Source: Myxococcales bacterium (GTDB taxonomy: Bacteria > Myxococcota_A > Polyangia > Polyangiales > Polyangiaceae). From it: a stretch of 64,000 nucleotides of DNA. Under the pieces are notes generated by a model that worked only from the letters and a program-made list of their open reading frames with translations, did no database searches and had not been told where the DNA came from. The DNA is taken from contig JADJCA010000002.1 in NCBI GenBank assembly GCA_016703425.1, positions 558,001 to 622,000 of the forward strand, written 5' to 3'. Shown piece after piece: positions 28,560 through 37,628 of this stretch (position 1 is its first letter; each line of letters starts with the position of its first letter). Both the position numbers and the translations under genes were made by a program.

Positions 28560-28567
28560 TCGAGTAG

Positions 28568-29551
28568 CTACCAGCGAACGAGCGCCGAGCCCCAGTGGAG
28601 GCCGGCGCCGAGGGCGAGCATCATCGTCAAGTCGCCCCTCTTGAGCGAGCCGCCGCGGGTCATCGCATCAATGAGGATCGGCAACGTGGCGGCGCTCGTA
28701 TTTCCAAATCGATCGATGTTCGAAGGCATTTTGCGGGAGGCACCCCGAGCTCGTCGCGGATGTGATCGTTGATGCGCGAGTTCGCTTGGTGCGCCAAGAA
28801 CCAGTCGATGGACTCGGGCCGGGTGCCGGTCTTCTCCAGCAACGCGCGCGCCGACTTGGGCAGGCGGGTCACGGCGAACTTGAACAGCTCGCGTCCGTCC
28901 ATCCGCGGCACGTGCTCTTGCGCCTCGAACATCTCGGCCTTCCAGTAAGGCCTCGTGCGGAAGCCTCCGCCGGGAACGTGGAGGAGCTTCGCGTAGCGAC
29001 CGTCGGTGTGAAGGTCGATGCCACAAAGACCCGCGTCACGATCGGTCGCTCGAAACACGAGGGCCCCAGCGCCATCGCCGAACAGCACAGCGAGGTTGCG
29101 GTGGGCTGTTGCGCGCGCGCGCGCCTCAGGCGTGACTTCTCGCTGACTGTCGGCGTCGAGCGCGTCCCAGTCTTCCCACGGCATGAAGCCGGCGTGCGCT
29201 TCCGCACCAACGAAGAGAATCGTCTTGGCGGCCCCTGACTTGATGAGCCCGTCGACGAGCTGCAAGCCGAAGAGCATCGCGGCGCACTGCTGTCGAAGGT
29301 CGAGCGACGGCACGCCGTCGAGTCCAAGCTTTGCGGCGAGCAACGCCCCCGAGCCGGGGAACACGTAGTCCGGCGTCATCGTGTTGCCGGATCCCCGAAC
29401 GCTGGAAGATCCATTCGTCGGAGGTATCCATGACGCGCGCCAAGTCCGCGTTGGAGACGGGCTTGCCGGGCACGTAGTGGCCGGTGCCGACGATCTCGAA
29501 GCCGAGGGAACGGACTCGGTGGGGAACGGCGATGGGAAGGGGTTCGGACAC
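28568..29551 (-). pseudogene. Beta-ketoacyl-ACP synthase III-like gene, broken in two places
   Basis: KAS III enzymes join an acyl-CoA starter to malonyl-ACP. All three catalytic residues can be found, but not in one frame. The N-terminus (from ATG 29551: LGFEIVGTGHYVPGKPVSN, DEWIFQRSGIR) is in one frame. The middle, from TMTPDYVFPGSG at 29382 with Cys in LDLRQQCAAM (29284-29286) and His in DWFLAHQANSRI, is in another. The end (SNIDRFGNTSAATLPI, GAGLHWGSALVRW) is back in the first. At 28729-28732 one T appears to be missing from a T-run. At about 29382-29392 the 35-40 codons that normally separate the GIR motif and the TMTPDY motif are absent. Either a decayed gene or a collapsed, error-bearing assembly. 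Confidence 0.8.
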
Positions 29552-29674
29552 GGGGCGTTTTTAGCCCACTTTGTAGGCACCGTCCCGTGCTCAAGCTCGA
29601 TTTCTACAACATGCTGAAATCGCTCACCATAAGTGACGATTGCAGAGCTAAGTCGCATGACTTATTGGTAGACG

Positions 29675-30523
29675 ATGTTCGCGCCTCCCCCCAAACGCTC
29701 GCCGTCTTTCCTTGGACTCGCGCTCGTCGCCGTCACGTTCACCCTCGCCGGGTGTCAGCGAAAGGTCCCCGACGACATCGTCAAGAAGAGCCTCGAACAG
29801 GCGCTGCGGCGCGCCCCCGCGACGGCCACCGCGATGTGCGGCGCGAACGTGCGGGGCTTCTCAAGCTCGAAGATCGAGGTCGCGGAGCGCCGCAAAGACA
29901 ACACCGGTGTCGCTCACATCAAGGGCAAGCCTTGGCTCGCCGCTGGCGCCCCCAACGACTGCGAGGGCGACATCGAATACGCCTACTCGTACAAGAGCCG
30001 CACCATCGGAAAGCGCACGACGACGACGTGGACGCTGGAGCACATCAAGCTGACAGCTGTTCAGACCAAAGGCGTGTCGTTCAAGCCCGTCGATGAAGCG
30101 CCCGACGACGCCGAGGATGATCCGGCAACGACCGCGTCGGCGGCAGCGCTCGCGCCCCCCGTGACGACCGCGAGCGTCGCGCCGGCGACGCCCACGCCCG
30201 TGGCCGTCGCAGCGCCCGGCAAGGCGACGCCCGCGGCCCCGGCGAAGGGCGCCGCCGCCCCGACGCCCGCCGTCACGCCGGCGCCGGCGGCGATCACCAG
30301 CGTGAGCGTCGAAGTGAAGAACGAATGCGCGACGAAGGTCGAGTATTGCGTTGCGTCCACCGGCAGCACGCTCAACACGTCGCTCGGCAGCAACACGTCA
30401 ACGAGTCATTCGCTGAGCCCGGGCGCGCGCATCCAACTGAAGAAGGGCGGCAGCTGCGGCAGCACCGTCTTCACAGTGCCCGCTTCGAAGGACGGCCAGA
30501 AGGTCGTCATCTGCAAGCGTTGA
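29675..30523 (+). CDS. Lipoprotein with Ala/Pro-Thr linker and small Cys domain
   Basis: A 282-residue lipoprotein (lipobox TLAGC). Residues 25-135 form one domain with CGANVRGF and NDCEGDIEYAYSYKSRTIG, probably one disulfide. A low-complexity Ala/Pro/Thr linker (about 140-205) follows. The last 75 residues form a small beta domain with NECATKVEYCVAS and GGSCGSTVFTVP ... VVICKR, four cysteines likely in two disulfides. No known family recognised. Divergent from the broken KAS III gene and convergent with metH. Confidence 0.7.
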   Translation: MFAPPPKRSPSFLGLALVAVTFTLAGCQRKVPDDIVKKSLEQALRRAPATATAMCGANVRGFSSSKIEVAERRKDNTGVAHIKGKPWLAAGAPNDCEGDIEYAYSYKSRTIGKRTTTTWTLEHIKLTAVQTKGVSFKPVDEAPDDAEDDPATTASAAALAPPVTTASVAPATPTPVAVAAPGKATPAAPAKGAAAPTPAVTPAPAAITSVSVEVKNECATKVEYCVASTGSTLNTSLGSNTSTSHSLSPGARIQLKKGGSCGSTVFTVPASKDGQKVVICKR

Positions 30524-30547
30524 CGCGCGCGGCGAGGCCGCGGTCGA

Positions 30548-33500
30548 TCAGTACCCTAAGTTCGGGCCCAACCAGCGCTCGACTTCGTCGACGCTCATTC
30601 CCTTGCGCTTCGCGTAGTCGGCCACCTGATCGCGATCGATCTTCCCGAGGCTGAAGTAGCGCGCCGCGGGGTGCGCGAAGTACAAGCCGCTGACGCTCGA
30701 GCCGGGCCACATGGCGAAGGACTCGGTGAGCGTCATGCCGGTTTTGCTCTCCACGTCGAGGAGCCGCCAGAGCGTTCCCTTCTCCGTGTGATCGGGGCAG
30801 GCCGGGTAGCCGGCGGCGGGGCGGATGCCTCGGTACTTCTCGGCGATGAGCTCTTGCGCCGTAAGCCGTTCGTCTTTCCCGTAGCCCCACTCGTCGCGCG
30901 CGCGCTTGTGGAGGCACTCGGCGAAGGCCTCCGCAAGCCGGTCTGCGAGGGCTTCCGCCATGATGGCGTTGTAGTCGTCGTGTTTCGCGCGGAAGCCGTC
31001 GCACAGCTCCTTCAAGCCAAAGCCCGTCGAGACGGCGAAGGCGCCGATGTGATCGGGCAGCTTCGTGGACGCGGGAGCTACGAAGTCGGCGAGGCACCGA
31101 TGCGCCTTCTTCGCGTCGGTCCCCTCCCCTTGCTCGGTCTGCTGCCTCAAGAAGTGGAACGTCTCGAGGGCCGTGGTGCGCGACTCATCGGTGAACAGCG
31201 CGACGTCGTCGCCGACGGAATGGGCCGGGAAGATGCCGTAGACCGCGCGGGCGCGGAGGAGCTTCTTCTGAATGATTTCGTCGAGCAGCGCGTTCGCTTC
31301 TTCGAAGAGCTTCTTGGCCTGTTCGCCGTACTTCTCGTTCTCAAAGATCCGCGGATAGACGCCCTTGAGCTCCCACGTGTGGAAGAACGGCGTCCAGTCG
31401 ATGAAGTCGCGGAGCGTCGCCAACGGAAAGTCGTCGAGGACCGTGACGCCGACAGCGGCAGGCCGCGGAACGTCTTCGCTCTTCCACTCGATGGGTGCCC
31501 GCATCATGCGCGCCTCCTCGAGCGACACGAGGCTCTTCTTCGGCGCGGCGTGCGCGCGCCGAAGCATCGCGTACTCCTCACGCGTCGCCGCGACGAAGGC
31601 CGCGCGCCCGTCGTCGCTCAAGAGGCTCGTCGTCACGGGCACCGCTCGGCTCGCGTCGAGCACGTGCACCACCGGCTCTGAGTAGTGAGGTGCGATCTTG
31701 ACGGCCGTGTGCGCTCGGCTTGTGGTGGCGCCGCCGACCAGCAGCGGAACCTTGAACCCCTGGCGCTCCATCTCCTTCGCCACGTGGGTCATCTCGTCGA
31801 GGGAGGGCGTGATGAGTCCGCTCAAGCCGATGACGTCGGCCTTCTCGAGCTTGGCGCGCTCCAAGATCTTCTCGCAGGGCACCATGACGCCCATGTCGAT
31901 GACCTCGAAGTTGTTGCAGGCCAAGACGACGCCGACGATGTTCTTGCCGATGTCATGAACATCGCCCTTCACCGTGGCGAGGACGATCTTTCCTTGCGCC
32001 TTCACGACCTGACCGGCGCGCTCCATCTCGGCCTTCTCGGCCTCCATGAAGGGCGTCAGGTAGGCCACGGCCTTCTTCATCACGCGGGCCGACTTGACCA
32101 CCTGCGGCAGGAACATCTTTCCCGCACCGAAGAGATCGCCGACGACGCCCATGCCCACCATGAGCAAACCCTCGATGACGGCTAGCGGACGGCCGAGCTG
32201 CTTGCGCGCTTCCTCCGTGTCCTCGTCGATGTGCGTGTCGATGCCTTTGACGAGCGCGTGCGACAGCCGCTCGAAGGCGGTTCCCTTGCGCCACTCCTCT
32301 TCCTTGTCCTTCTTCTCTTGGGCCGTGGCGCCGGCGCTCTGGGCCTTCAATCGCTCGCCGAAGTCGACGAGGCGCTCGGTCGCGTCGGGGCGGCGGTTCA
32401 GCAGGACGTCGAGCACCAGGTCTCGCAGCGACGGCTCGATCTCTTCGTAGACCTCGAGCATCCCAGCGTTGACGATGCCCATGTCCATCCCCGCCCCAAT
32501 CGCGTGGTAGAGGAAGGCCGAGTGCATCGCCTCGCGCACGTGGTTGTTGCCGCGGAAGCTGAAGGAGATGTTGGAGACGCCGCCGCTGATCTTGGCGTGG
32601 GGCAGGTGGTGCTTCACCCAGCGCGTCGCCTCGATGAAGTCGACGGCGTAGTTGTTGTGTTCGTCGATGCCCGTCGCGACGGTGAGGACGTTGGGGTCGA
32701 AGATGATGTCTTCCGGCGGGAAGCCCACTTGGTCGACGAGGATGCGGTAAGCACGCTCACAGATCCGAATCTTGTCGTCGAGTGTCGCCGCCTGGCCCTG
32801 CTCGTCGAAGGCCATGACCACCACCGCAGCGCCGTAGCGGAGGATCGCCCTGGCTTGCTCGATGAACTTCGCCTCGCCCTCTTTGAGCGAGATCGAGTTG
32901 ACGATGCCTTTGCCCTGGAGGCACTTGAGGCCGGCCTCGATCACCTCCCACTTGGAGGAGTCGATCATGAAGGGGACCTTGGCAACCTCCGGCTCGCTGG
33001 CGAGAAGGAGGAGGAAGCGCGTCATGGCGCTCACGCCGTCGATCATTCCTTCGTCCATGCAGATATCGATGACGTTGGCGCCATTTTCAACCTGCTGCCG
33101 CGCGACGGCGACGGCCTCTTCGAACTTCCCCTCTTTGATGAGCTTCGCGAATTTCGGCGAGCCGGCAACGTTGGTTCGTTCGCCGATCATCATGAAGACG
33201 CCAGGCTGCTGGGTGAACGGCTGCGACCCCGACAGGCGCAACGGCAGCGGTCCTGGCGGCACTTGCGCTTGGACCTTTCTCACGGCGCCAAGCTCGCGCG
33301 GATGGCGTCCATCGAGCGCTTTGGCGATGGCCTCAATGTGTGCGGGGGTGTTGCCGCAGCAGCCACCGGCGATGTTGATGAGGCCGCCGTCGGCGAACTC
33401 GCGAAGGAAACGTCCCATGTCTGCCGGCTTGAGATCGAAGCCGGTCTCCGAGAGCGGGTTCGGGAGCCCGGCGTTCGGGTAACACGAGATGGCCGCGCTG

Positions 33501-34363
33501 GAGCGCTCCGAGAGCTCTGACAAGAACGGGTACATGAGGTCCGGCCCGAGCGAGCAGTTGAGGCCGACGGAGAGCGGCTTCACGTGGCTCACAGCGTTCC
33601 AAAAGGCCTCGACCGTCTGCGCCGAGATCATCGTCTCGCCGCCGCGCCCCACGGCCGCGGAGACCATGATGGGGAGCACGGTCCCATCTTTGGCGAAGAC
33701 CTCCTGGATGGCCACGAGCGCCGCCTTCGCGTTGAGCGCGTCGAAGATCGTCTCCACGAGGAGCACGTCGACGCCTCCCTTGATGAGCGCGCGCACCTGC
33801 TCTGCGTAGGCCACCTTCACCTGATCGAAGGTCACGACGCGAAAGCCCGCGTCGTCGGCGTCGGGCGAGTTCGACAGCGATACGGTCAAAGGGCCGATGG
33901 CACCCGCGACGAAGCGCTGGCGACCGTCGGCGCTTCCAACGCGGTCCGCCCACTCGCGGCACTGCCGCGCCGAGGTCTCGTTGACCTCCCACGCGAGGTC
34001 GCGGAGAAACTTGTCTTCAATGATCTTCTCGTAGAACGCCGCGTCCTTGCGACCACCGTGCTCACGTGGGTCGTCGACGAAGAACTCGCTCTGACCGATG
34101 CTCGTCGCACCGAAGGTGTTCGTCTCGACGATGTCAGCGCCGGCTTCGAGGAAGCGGCGGTGAATGTCGCCGATCATCTTCGGCTGCGTCAGCGAGAAGA
34201 GATCGCCGTTGTTGAGGAGATCCTTCTTCGCGTCCGCGAAGCGTGCACCCCGAATGTCCGCCTCCTTCATCCCGTAGGTGCGGATGGTGGTGCCCATGGC
34301 GCCGTCGATGATGGCGATGCGCTGGGTGAGGAGCTTCTCGAGGGGGTGAAGTTGCGCGGTCAT
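30548..34363 (-). CDS. metH: Cobalamin-dependent methionine synthase
   Basis: A 1271-residue cytoplasmic enzyme that moves a methyl group from methyltetrahydrofolate through cobalamin to homocysteine. The four modules are in normal order. The homocysteine domain (1-345) has zinc Cys at 270 (NCSLGP) and 335-336 (GGCCGNTP). The folate domain (about 370-630) starts near MMIGERTNVAGSPKF. The B12 domain (about 680-920) has DVHDIGKNIVGVVL, the His being the cobalt ligand. The C-terminal reactivation domain has RPAAGYPACPDH. Start ATG 34363 overlaps the stop of the ArsR-methyltransferase gene (ATGA at 34360-34363), which marks an operon and points to control by that protein. Confidence 0.97.
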   Translation of the reverse strand: MTAQLHPLEKLLTQRIAIIDGAMGTTIRTYGMKEADIRGARFADAKKDLLNNGDLFSLTQPKMIGDIHRRFLEAGADIVETNTFGATSIGQSEFFVDDPREHGGRKDAAFYEKIIEDKFLRDLAWEVNETSARQCREWADRVGSADGRQRFVAGAIGPLTVSLSNSPDADDAGFRVVTFDQVKVAYAEQVRALIKGGVDVLLVETIFDALNAKAALVAIQEVFAKDGTVLPIMVSAAVGRGGETMISAQTVEAFWNAVSHVKPLSVGLNCSLGPDLMYPFLSELSERSSAAISCYPNAGLPNPLSETGFDLKPADMGRFLREFADGGLINIAGGCCGNTPAHIEAIAKALDGRHPRELGAVRKVQAQVPPGPLPLRLSGSQPFTQQPGVFMMIGERTNVAGSPKFAKLIKEGKFEEAVAVARQQVENGANVIDICMDEGMIDGVSAMTRFLLLLASEPEVAKVPFMIDSSKWEVIEAGLKCLQGKGIVNSISLKEGEAKFIEQARAILRYGAAVVVMAFDEQGQAATLDDKIRICERAYRILVDQVGFPPEDIIFDPNVLTVATGIDEHNNYAVDFIEATRWVKHHLPHAKISGGVSNISFSFRGNNHVREAMHSAFLYHAIGAGMDMGIVNAGMLEVYEEIEPSLRDLVLDVLLNRRPDATERLVDFGERLKAQSAGATAQEKKDKEEEWRKGTAFERLSHALVKGIDTHIDEDTEEARKQLGRPLAVIEGLLMVGMGVVGDLFGAGKMFLPQVVKSARVMKKAVAYLTPFMEAEKAEMERAGQVVKAQGKIVLATVKGDVHDIGKNIVGVVLACNNFEVIDMGVMVPCEKILERAKLEKADVIGLSGLITPSLDEMTHVAKEMERQGFKVPLLVGGATTSRAHTAVKIAPHYSEPVVHVLDASRAVPVTTSLLSDDGRAAFVAATREEYAMLRRAHAAPKKSLVSLEEARMMRAPIEWKSEDVPRPAAVGVTVLDDFPLATLRDFIDWTPFFHTWELKGVYPRIFENEKYGEQAKKLFEEANALLDEIIQKKLLRARAVYGIFPAHSVGDDVALFTDESRTTALETFHFLRQQTEQGEGTDAKKAHRCLADFVAPASTKLPDHIGAFAVSTGFGLKELCDGFRAKHDDYNAIMAEALADRLAEAFAECLHKRARDEWGYGKDERLTAQELIAEKYRGIRPAAGYPACPDHTEKGTLWRLLDVESKTGMTLTESFAMWPGSSVSGLYFAHPAARYFSLGKIDRDQVADYAKRKGMSVDEVERWLGPNLGY

Positions 34364-35316
34364 GGGCGGCCTTTGGCTTTGGTCTTGGCGGGTGATTTCT
34401 CGGCGATGCCGAGGACGACTTGAAAGTGGGGCTTCTTGGCCTCGCGCGACGCCACGTCGCAGGCTGCGACGCGGAGGCGCGCGTCTCTGAGCAGCTCGCG
34501 TAGCGCCGTTGGCGAGAAGCCGGCGTGACGCTCCCCGAAGGGAACCGTGAGCGCTTGCTGCTCGTGTTCGTCGAGCGAGAGGACGACAAGCCGTCCACCG
34601 GGTCTGAGCACGCGCGCGCACTCCGACACAACGCGCGGCGGAGCCTCCGCGTACGTGAGCGTGTGGAACAAGAGCACCGCGTCGAAGGACGCTTCAGCAA
34701 ACGGCAGCGCCTGGGCGTCGGCAACGAGGGCGCGGGCGTGCGCGCTTCCGGCGAGCCTACGCCGCGCGGCGTCGATCATCTTCGCGCTGGTGTCGACGCA
34801 CGTGAGCGTTCGGCAGTGCGGCGCGAGGTAACTGGCGGCCGCACCATCACCGGAGCCCGCGTCGAGGACGTCACCGAGGTCGAGGAGCGCGGCCATGCCG
34901 AAGGCGAGCGACTGCCACGTTCGTCCCGGCGAGTAGTGCCGATCCATGTTGCCAGCGAAGGCGTCGGGGAATTGACCGCGCTGCTCGGCGTCAAGCGTGG
35001 CGAGCCGCTGTTTGTCGCCTTCCAACGTGGGGTCGTCGGAGCTGACAGTAGCGTCGAGCAGGGCCTGGGCAGCGCTCGGCATGGTCGCCTTGGCGAGCGC
35101 ATAGAACGACTGCTGACCGTCGCGGCGGTCGCGAACGAAGCCGGCTTCGCGCAAGCGCGCGAGGTGTGTCGAAACGCGCGACTGGGATAACCCCGTGACG
35201 CGAACCAAATCCGTGACGCGAAGCTCGCGCTCCCAAAGGAGCGCGCACAGCCTCAGGCGACTTTCGTCACCGAGGAGCGTGAGGGTCCCGACGGCTTCGG
35301 CGAGATTCATCGTCAT
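34360..35316 (-). CDS. ArsR-family regulator fused to SAM-dependent methyltransferase domain (SahR-like)
   Basis: A 318-residue protein: an N-terminal ArsR winged helix (about residues 5-90; LLGDESRLRLCALL, recognition helix LSQSRVSTHLARLREAGFV) and a class I methyltransferase fold (130-280; motif I VLDAGSGDGAAASYL, VDTSAKMI, then DAVLLFHTLTYAEAPPRVVSECARVLRPGG). In Proteobacteria, ArsR proteins of this type (SahR) sense S-adenosylhomocysteine and repress methionine-cycle genes. Coupling to metH by a 4-bp overlap makes that the best assignment. The methyltransferase domain probably serves as the ligand sensor, though enzyme activity is not excluded. Starts at 35316 and 35310 (both ATG) are possible; a perfect inverted repeat begins at 35316. 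Confidence 0.85.
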   Translation of the reverse strand: MTMNLAEAVGTLTLLGDESRLRLCALLWERELRVTDLVRVTGLSQSRVSTHLARLREAGFVRDRRDGQQSFYALAKATMPSAAQALLDATVSSDDPTLEGDKQRLATLDAEQRGQFPDAFAGNMDRHYSPGRTWQSLAFGMAALLDLGDVLDAGSGDGAAASYLAPHCRTLTCVDTSAKMIDAARRRLAGSAHARALVADAQALPFAEASFDAVLLFHTLTYAEAPPRVVSECARVLRPGGRLVVLSLDEHEQQALTVPFGERHAGFSPTALRELLRDARLRVAACDVASREAKKPHFQVVLGIAEKSPAKTKAKGRP

Positions 35317-35333
35317 ATCCGGATTGGCGGATA
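35316..35333 (-). promoter_or_regulatory. Inverted repeat at the start of the ArsR-MTase/metH operon
   Basis: TATCCG-GATTGG-CGGATA, a perfect 6+6+6 palindrome that touches the first base of the regulator's start codon. Size and symmetry suit an ArsR-family dimer. The likely reading is auto-repression of the regulator-metH operon. The position is seen; the function is inferred. Confidence 0.6.
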
Positions 35334-35418
35334 CGATGGTGGCGGCCCTCGGCGCCGCTGTCAATCGCCGGGGTCGGCGGCGCTGGGGCGTTCGGCGGCG
35401 CGACTGCCCGCTAGAGCG

Positions 35419-36075
35419 TCAGGCGGGCGAGTCCTTCAACTTCTTGGCCTTGTAAGCCTCGTAGACCATCGGCATGACGCTCAGCACGATGATGCCGATG
35501 ACGACGAGCTCGAAGTTCTTCTTCACGACTTCCATCTGGCCAAAGAGGATGCCTGCGCCCATCATCGAGGTGACCCAGGCCACGGCGCCGACGACGTTGT
35601 AGACGATGAAGCGGCTGTAGTTCATGGCGCCGGCGCCCGCCACGAAGGGCGCGAAGGTCCGGACGATCGGGACGAAGCGGGCCAAAATGATGGTCTTGCC
35701 GCCGTACTTTTCGAAGAACTTCCCGGTCGCTTCGAGGTGCTTCTTGTTGAGCCACCGCGAGGTTTCGCTCTTCATGACGCGGGGGCCCGCGACCTTGCCA
35801 GCGTGGTAGTTGACGGTGTCGCCGGCGATGGCGCAAACGGTGAGGATGACGCCGAGGACGAGCGGGTTCAGGCCCGACTCGTTGCGCATCGAGATGGCGC
35901 CGGCGGCGAAGAGGAGCGAGTCGCCCGGCAAGAACGGCATCACGACGAAGCCGGTCTCGATGAAAATGATCGCCCCGAGGATCGCGTAGGACCAGCCGCC
36001 GTACGTCTGCGTGACGTAGTCCAGGTACTTGTCCAGATGCCGAATGATGTCGATAAGCTTGCGGACGCCGTCCAT
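35419..36075 (-). CDS. DedA family membrane protein
   Basis: A 218-residue protein started at ATG 36075 (MDGVRKLIDIIRHLDKYL). It has about five hydrophobic segments and the two family signatures: an early FIETGFVVMPFLPGDSLLFAAG and the membrane re-entrant FVPIVRTFAPFVAGAGAMNY (the conserved acidic and Arg residues are present). DedA proteins take part in lipid-carrier (undecaprenyl phosphate, phosphatidylethanolamine) flipping and in membrane energisation. It lies about 100 bp upstream of the ArsR-MTase gene on the same strand, but with that operator-like repeat between, so probably separate control. Confidence 0.9.
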   Translation of the reverse strand: MDGVRKLIDIIRHLDKYLDYVTQTYGGWSYAILGAIIFIETGFVVMPFLPGDSLLFAAGAISMRNESGLNPLVLGVILTVCAIAGDTVNYHAGKVAGPRVMKSETSRWLNKKHLEATGKFFEKYGGKTIILARFVPIVRTFAPFVAGAGAMNYSRFIVYNVVGAVAWVTSMMGAGILFGQMEVVKKNFELVVIGIIVLSVMPMVYEAYKAKKLKDSPA

Positions 36076-36179
36076 GGCGGGTCGGGATAGTCGCAACGGG
36101 GCGACCTGTCCACTCCGGCGCACATTTCGGCCTCCGGACCAAAGTCGCGCCGGCGGGAAGGCCGGCGTATCATCCCGCA

Positions 36180-37625
36180 GTGGCCGAAGGCGGGGAGCAG
36201 CCGGCGAAGCCGGGGGAGATCATCGACGGGCGTTACCGCATCGAGCGTTTGCTCGGCCGCGGTGGCATGGGTGAGGTGTACGCGGCCGAACACCTCACGC
36301 TGAAGATCCCCGTCGCCGTGAAGTTCCTCGTCTCGGCGAGCAGCCCCGATTCGGTGGAACGCTTCTCGCGCGAAGCTCAGATCGCCGCACGCCTCTCGAG
36401 CCCCCACGTCACGCGCGTCTTGGACGTCGCGACACCCCCGGGACGCTCGCCCTACCTCGTGATGGAGCTCTTGTCGGGCCGAGACCTCGACAGCGTGCTC
36501 AGCGAAGATGGGCCCATGGCCCTCGAGCAGGCCGTCGGGTACGTGCTCGAGGCCTGCGACGCGCTCGCGGAGGCGCATCAGAACGGCGTCATCCACCGGG
36601 ACATCAAGCCTGGAAATCTCTTCCTCGCGCGTCAAGCCGATGGAACCAACGTCGTGAAGGTCCTCGACTTCGGTCTCTCGAAGGTCGCGGTCGATCCGCT
36701 TTCGGGCGCGAGCCTTTCGACGACGACCGCGGTCATGGGCTCGCCGGGCTACATGTCCCCCGAGCAACTGCGGAGCACCAAGAAGGTCGACGCGCGAACG
36801 GACAGCTGGGCGCTCGGGGTCGTGCTCTACGAACTCTTGTCGCAAAGGCTCCCGTTCCGCTTTGAATCGGCGTCGGACCTGCTCATCGCGATCGCGAGCG
36901 ATCCGCACGTTCCGCTCCGCGAATGGCGCCCCGAGCTTCCCGTCAGCTTCGCCGCGGTTGTCGACAAGTGCCTCGCCAAGAAGGCCGACGACCGCTACCG
37001 CAACGTGCTCGAGTTGGCGCAGGCGTTGGCGCCATTTTCGGCCTCAACCTCGGCCCGAATGATGGCCAGCATCGTGCGGCGCGCGAGCCCCGCGGCGCCG
37101 CTATCGAGCCCTGCGATCGCAGCGCTGCGAGACGCGGTGTCACCGGCGGCGACGACGCAGATGGCCGTCTCGAGCACGGTCCGAACGAACCGGACACGGG
37201 CCGGCGCCGCGGCCATTGTCGCCCTCGCGGTGTTCGCGGGAGCTGGCGTCGCGGCGTGGCGCATGAGCGTCACGACCACGATCCCCGAGGCGAGACCTGC
37301 CGCGGCGGATTTGCCGACGGTGGTATCCGGCGCGGCCGCGCCTCCGACCTCGACCTCGACCTCGAACATTTCTGGACGGAGTCCCGGAGGGTCGGAGGAA
37401 AGGCATGTCGACGGGTCCGCTGGGACCCTAGTCACCCCGACCCCGACCCCGACCCCGACCCCAACCTCGACCCCGCTCTCTGCGCGGACGGGTGCGCCTC
37501 CCGCAACGCCCAATCCCGGCAGCGTCGTTCGGGTTCGACCCACGGCGGAGAAGCCGCCGTCCACCAAGCCTGCGACGAGCGCGCCATCGACGGCAAAACC
37601 CAGTGTGTATTCCAAGGAGATGTGA
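36180..37625 (+). CDS. Receptor-like Ser/Thr protein kinase
   Basis: A 481-residue protein begun at GTG 36180. The kinase domain (18-285) is complete: GRGGMGEVY, AVKFL (Lys48), HRDIKPGN (139-146), DFG (163-165), SPGYMSPEQ and the D-W-ALGVVLYEL helix. A proline-rich segment, one membrane helix (341-361) and an extracytoplasmic Pro/Thr tail follow. The tail includes PTPTPTPT encoded by a CCCCGA repeat. The enzyme should phosphorylate cytoplasmic targets; with no sensor fold outside, its input may come from the next gene product. That gene starts three bases after the stop, with AAGGAG inside the kinase end, so the two form a pair. Confidence 0.92.
   Translation: MAEGGEQPAKPGEIIDGRYRIERLLGRGGMGEVYAAEHLTLKIPVAVKFLVSASSPDSVERFSREAQIAARLSSPHVTRVLDVATPPGRSPYLVMELLSGRDLDSVLSEDGPMALEQAVGYVLEACDALAEAHQNGVIHRDIKPGNLFLARQADGTNVVKVLDFGLSKVAVDPLSGASLSTTTAVMGSPGYMSPEQLRSTKKVDARTDSWALGVVLYELLSQRLPFRFESASDLLIAIASDPHVPLREWRPELPVSFAAVVDKCLAKKADDRYRNVLELAQALAPFSASTSARMMASIVRRASPAAPLSSPAIAALRDAVSPAATTQMAVSSTVRTNRTRAGAAAIVALAVFAGAGVAAWRMSVTTTIPEARPAAADLPTVVSGAAAPPTSTSTSNISGRSPGGSEERHVDGSAGTLVTPTPTPTPTPTSTPLSARTGAPPATPNPGSVVRVRPTAEKPPSTKPATSAPSTAKPSVYSKEM
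37435..37470 (+). repeat. Hexanucleotide tandem repeat CCCCGA
   Basis: Four perfect copies of CCCCGA followed by two degenerate ones (CCCCAA, CCTCGA), in frame in the kinase gene and encoding a Pro-Thr spacer outside the membrane. Six-base units keep the frame when copy number changes. Confidence 0.75.
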
Positions 37626-37628
37626 GCC

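Noticed and set aside
32231..33520. Long plus-strand frames within metH, and similar ones opposite acnA (50635-52032)
   Set aside because: Both lie fully inside genes of certain identity and have shadow-type composition.
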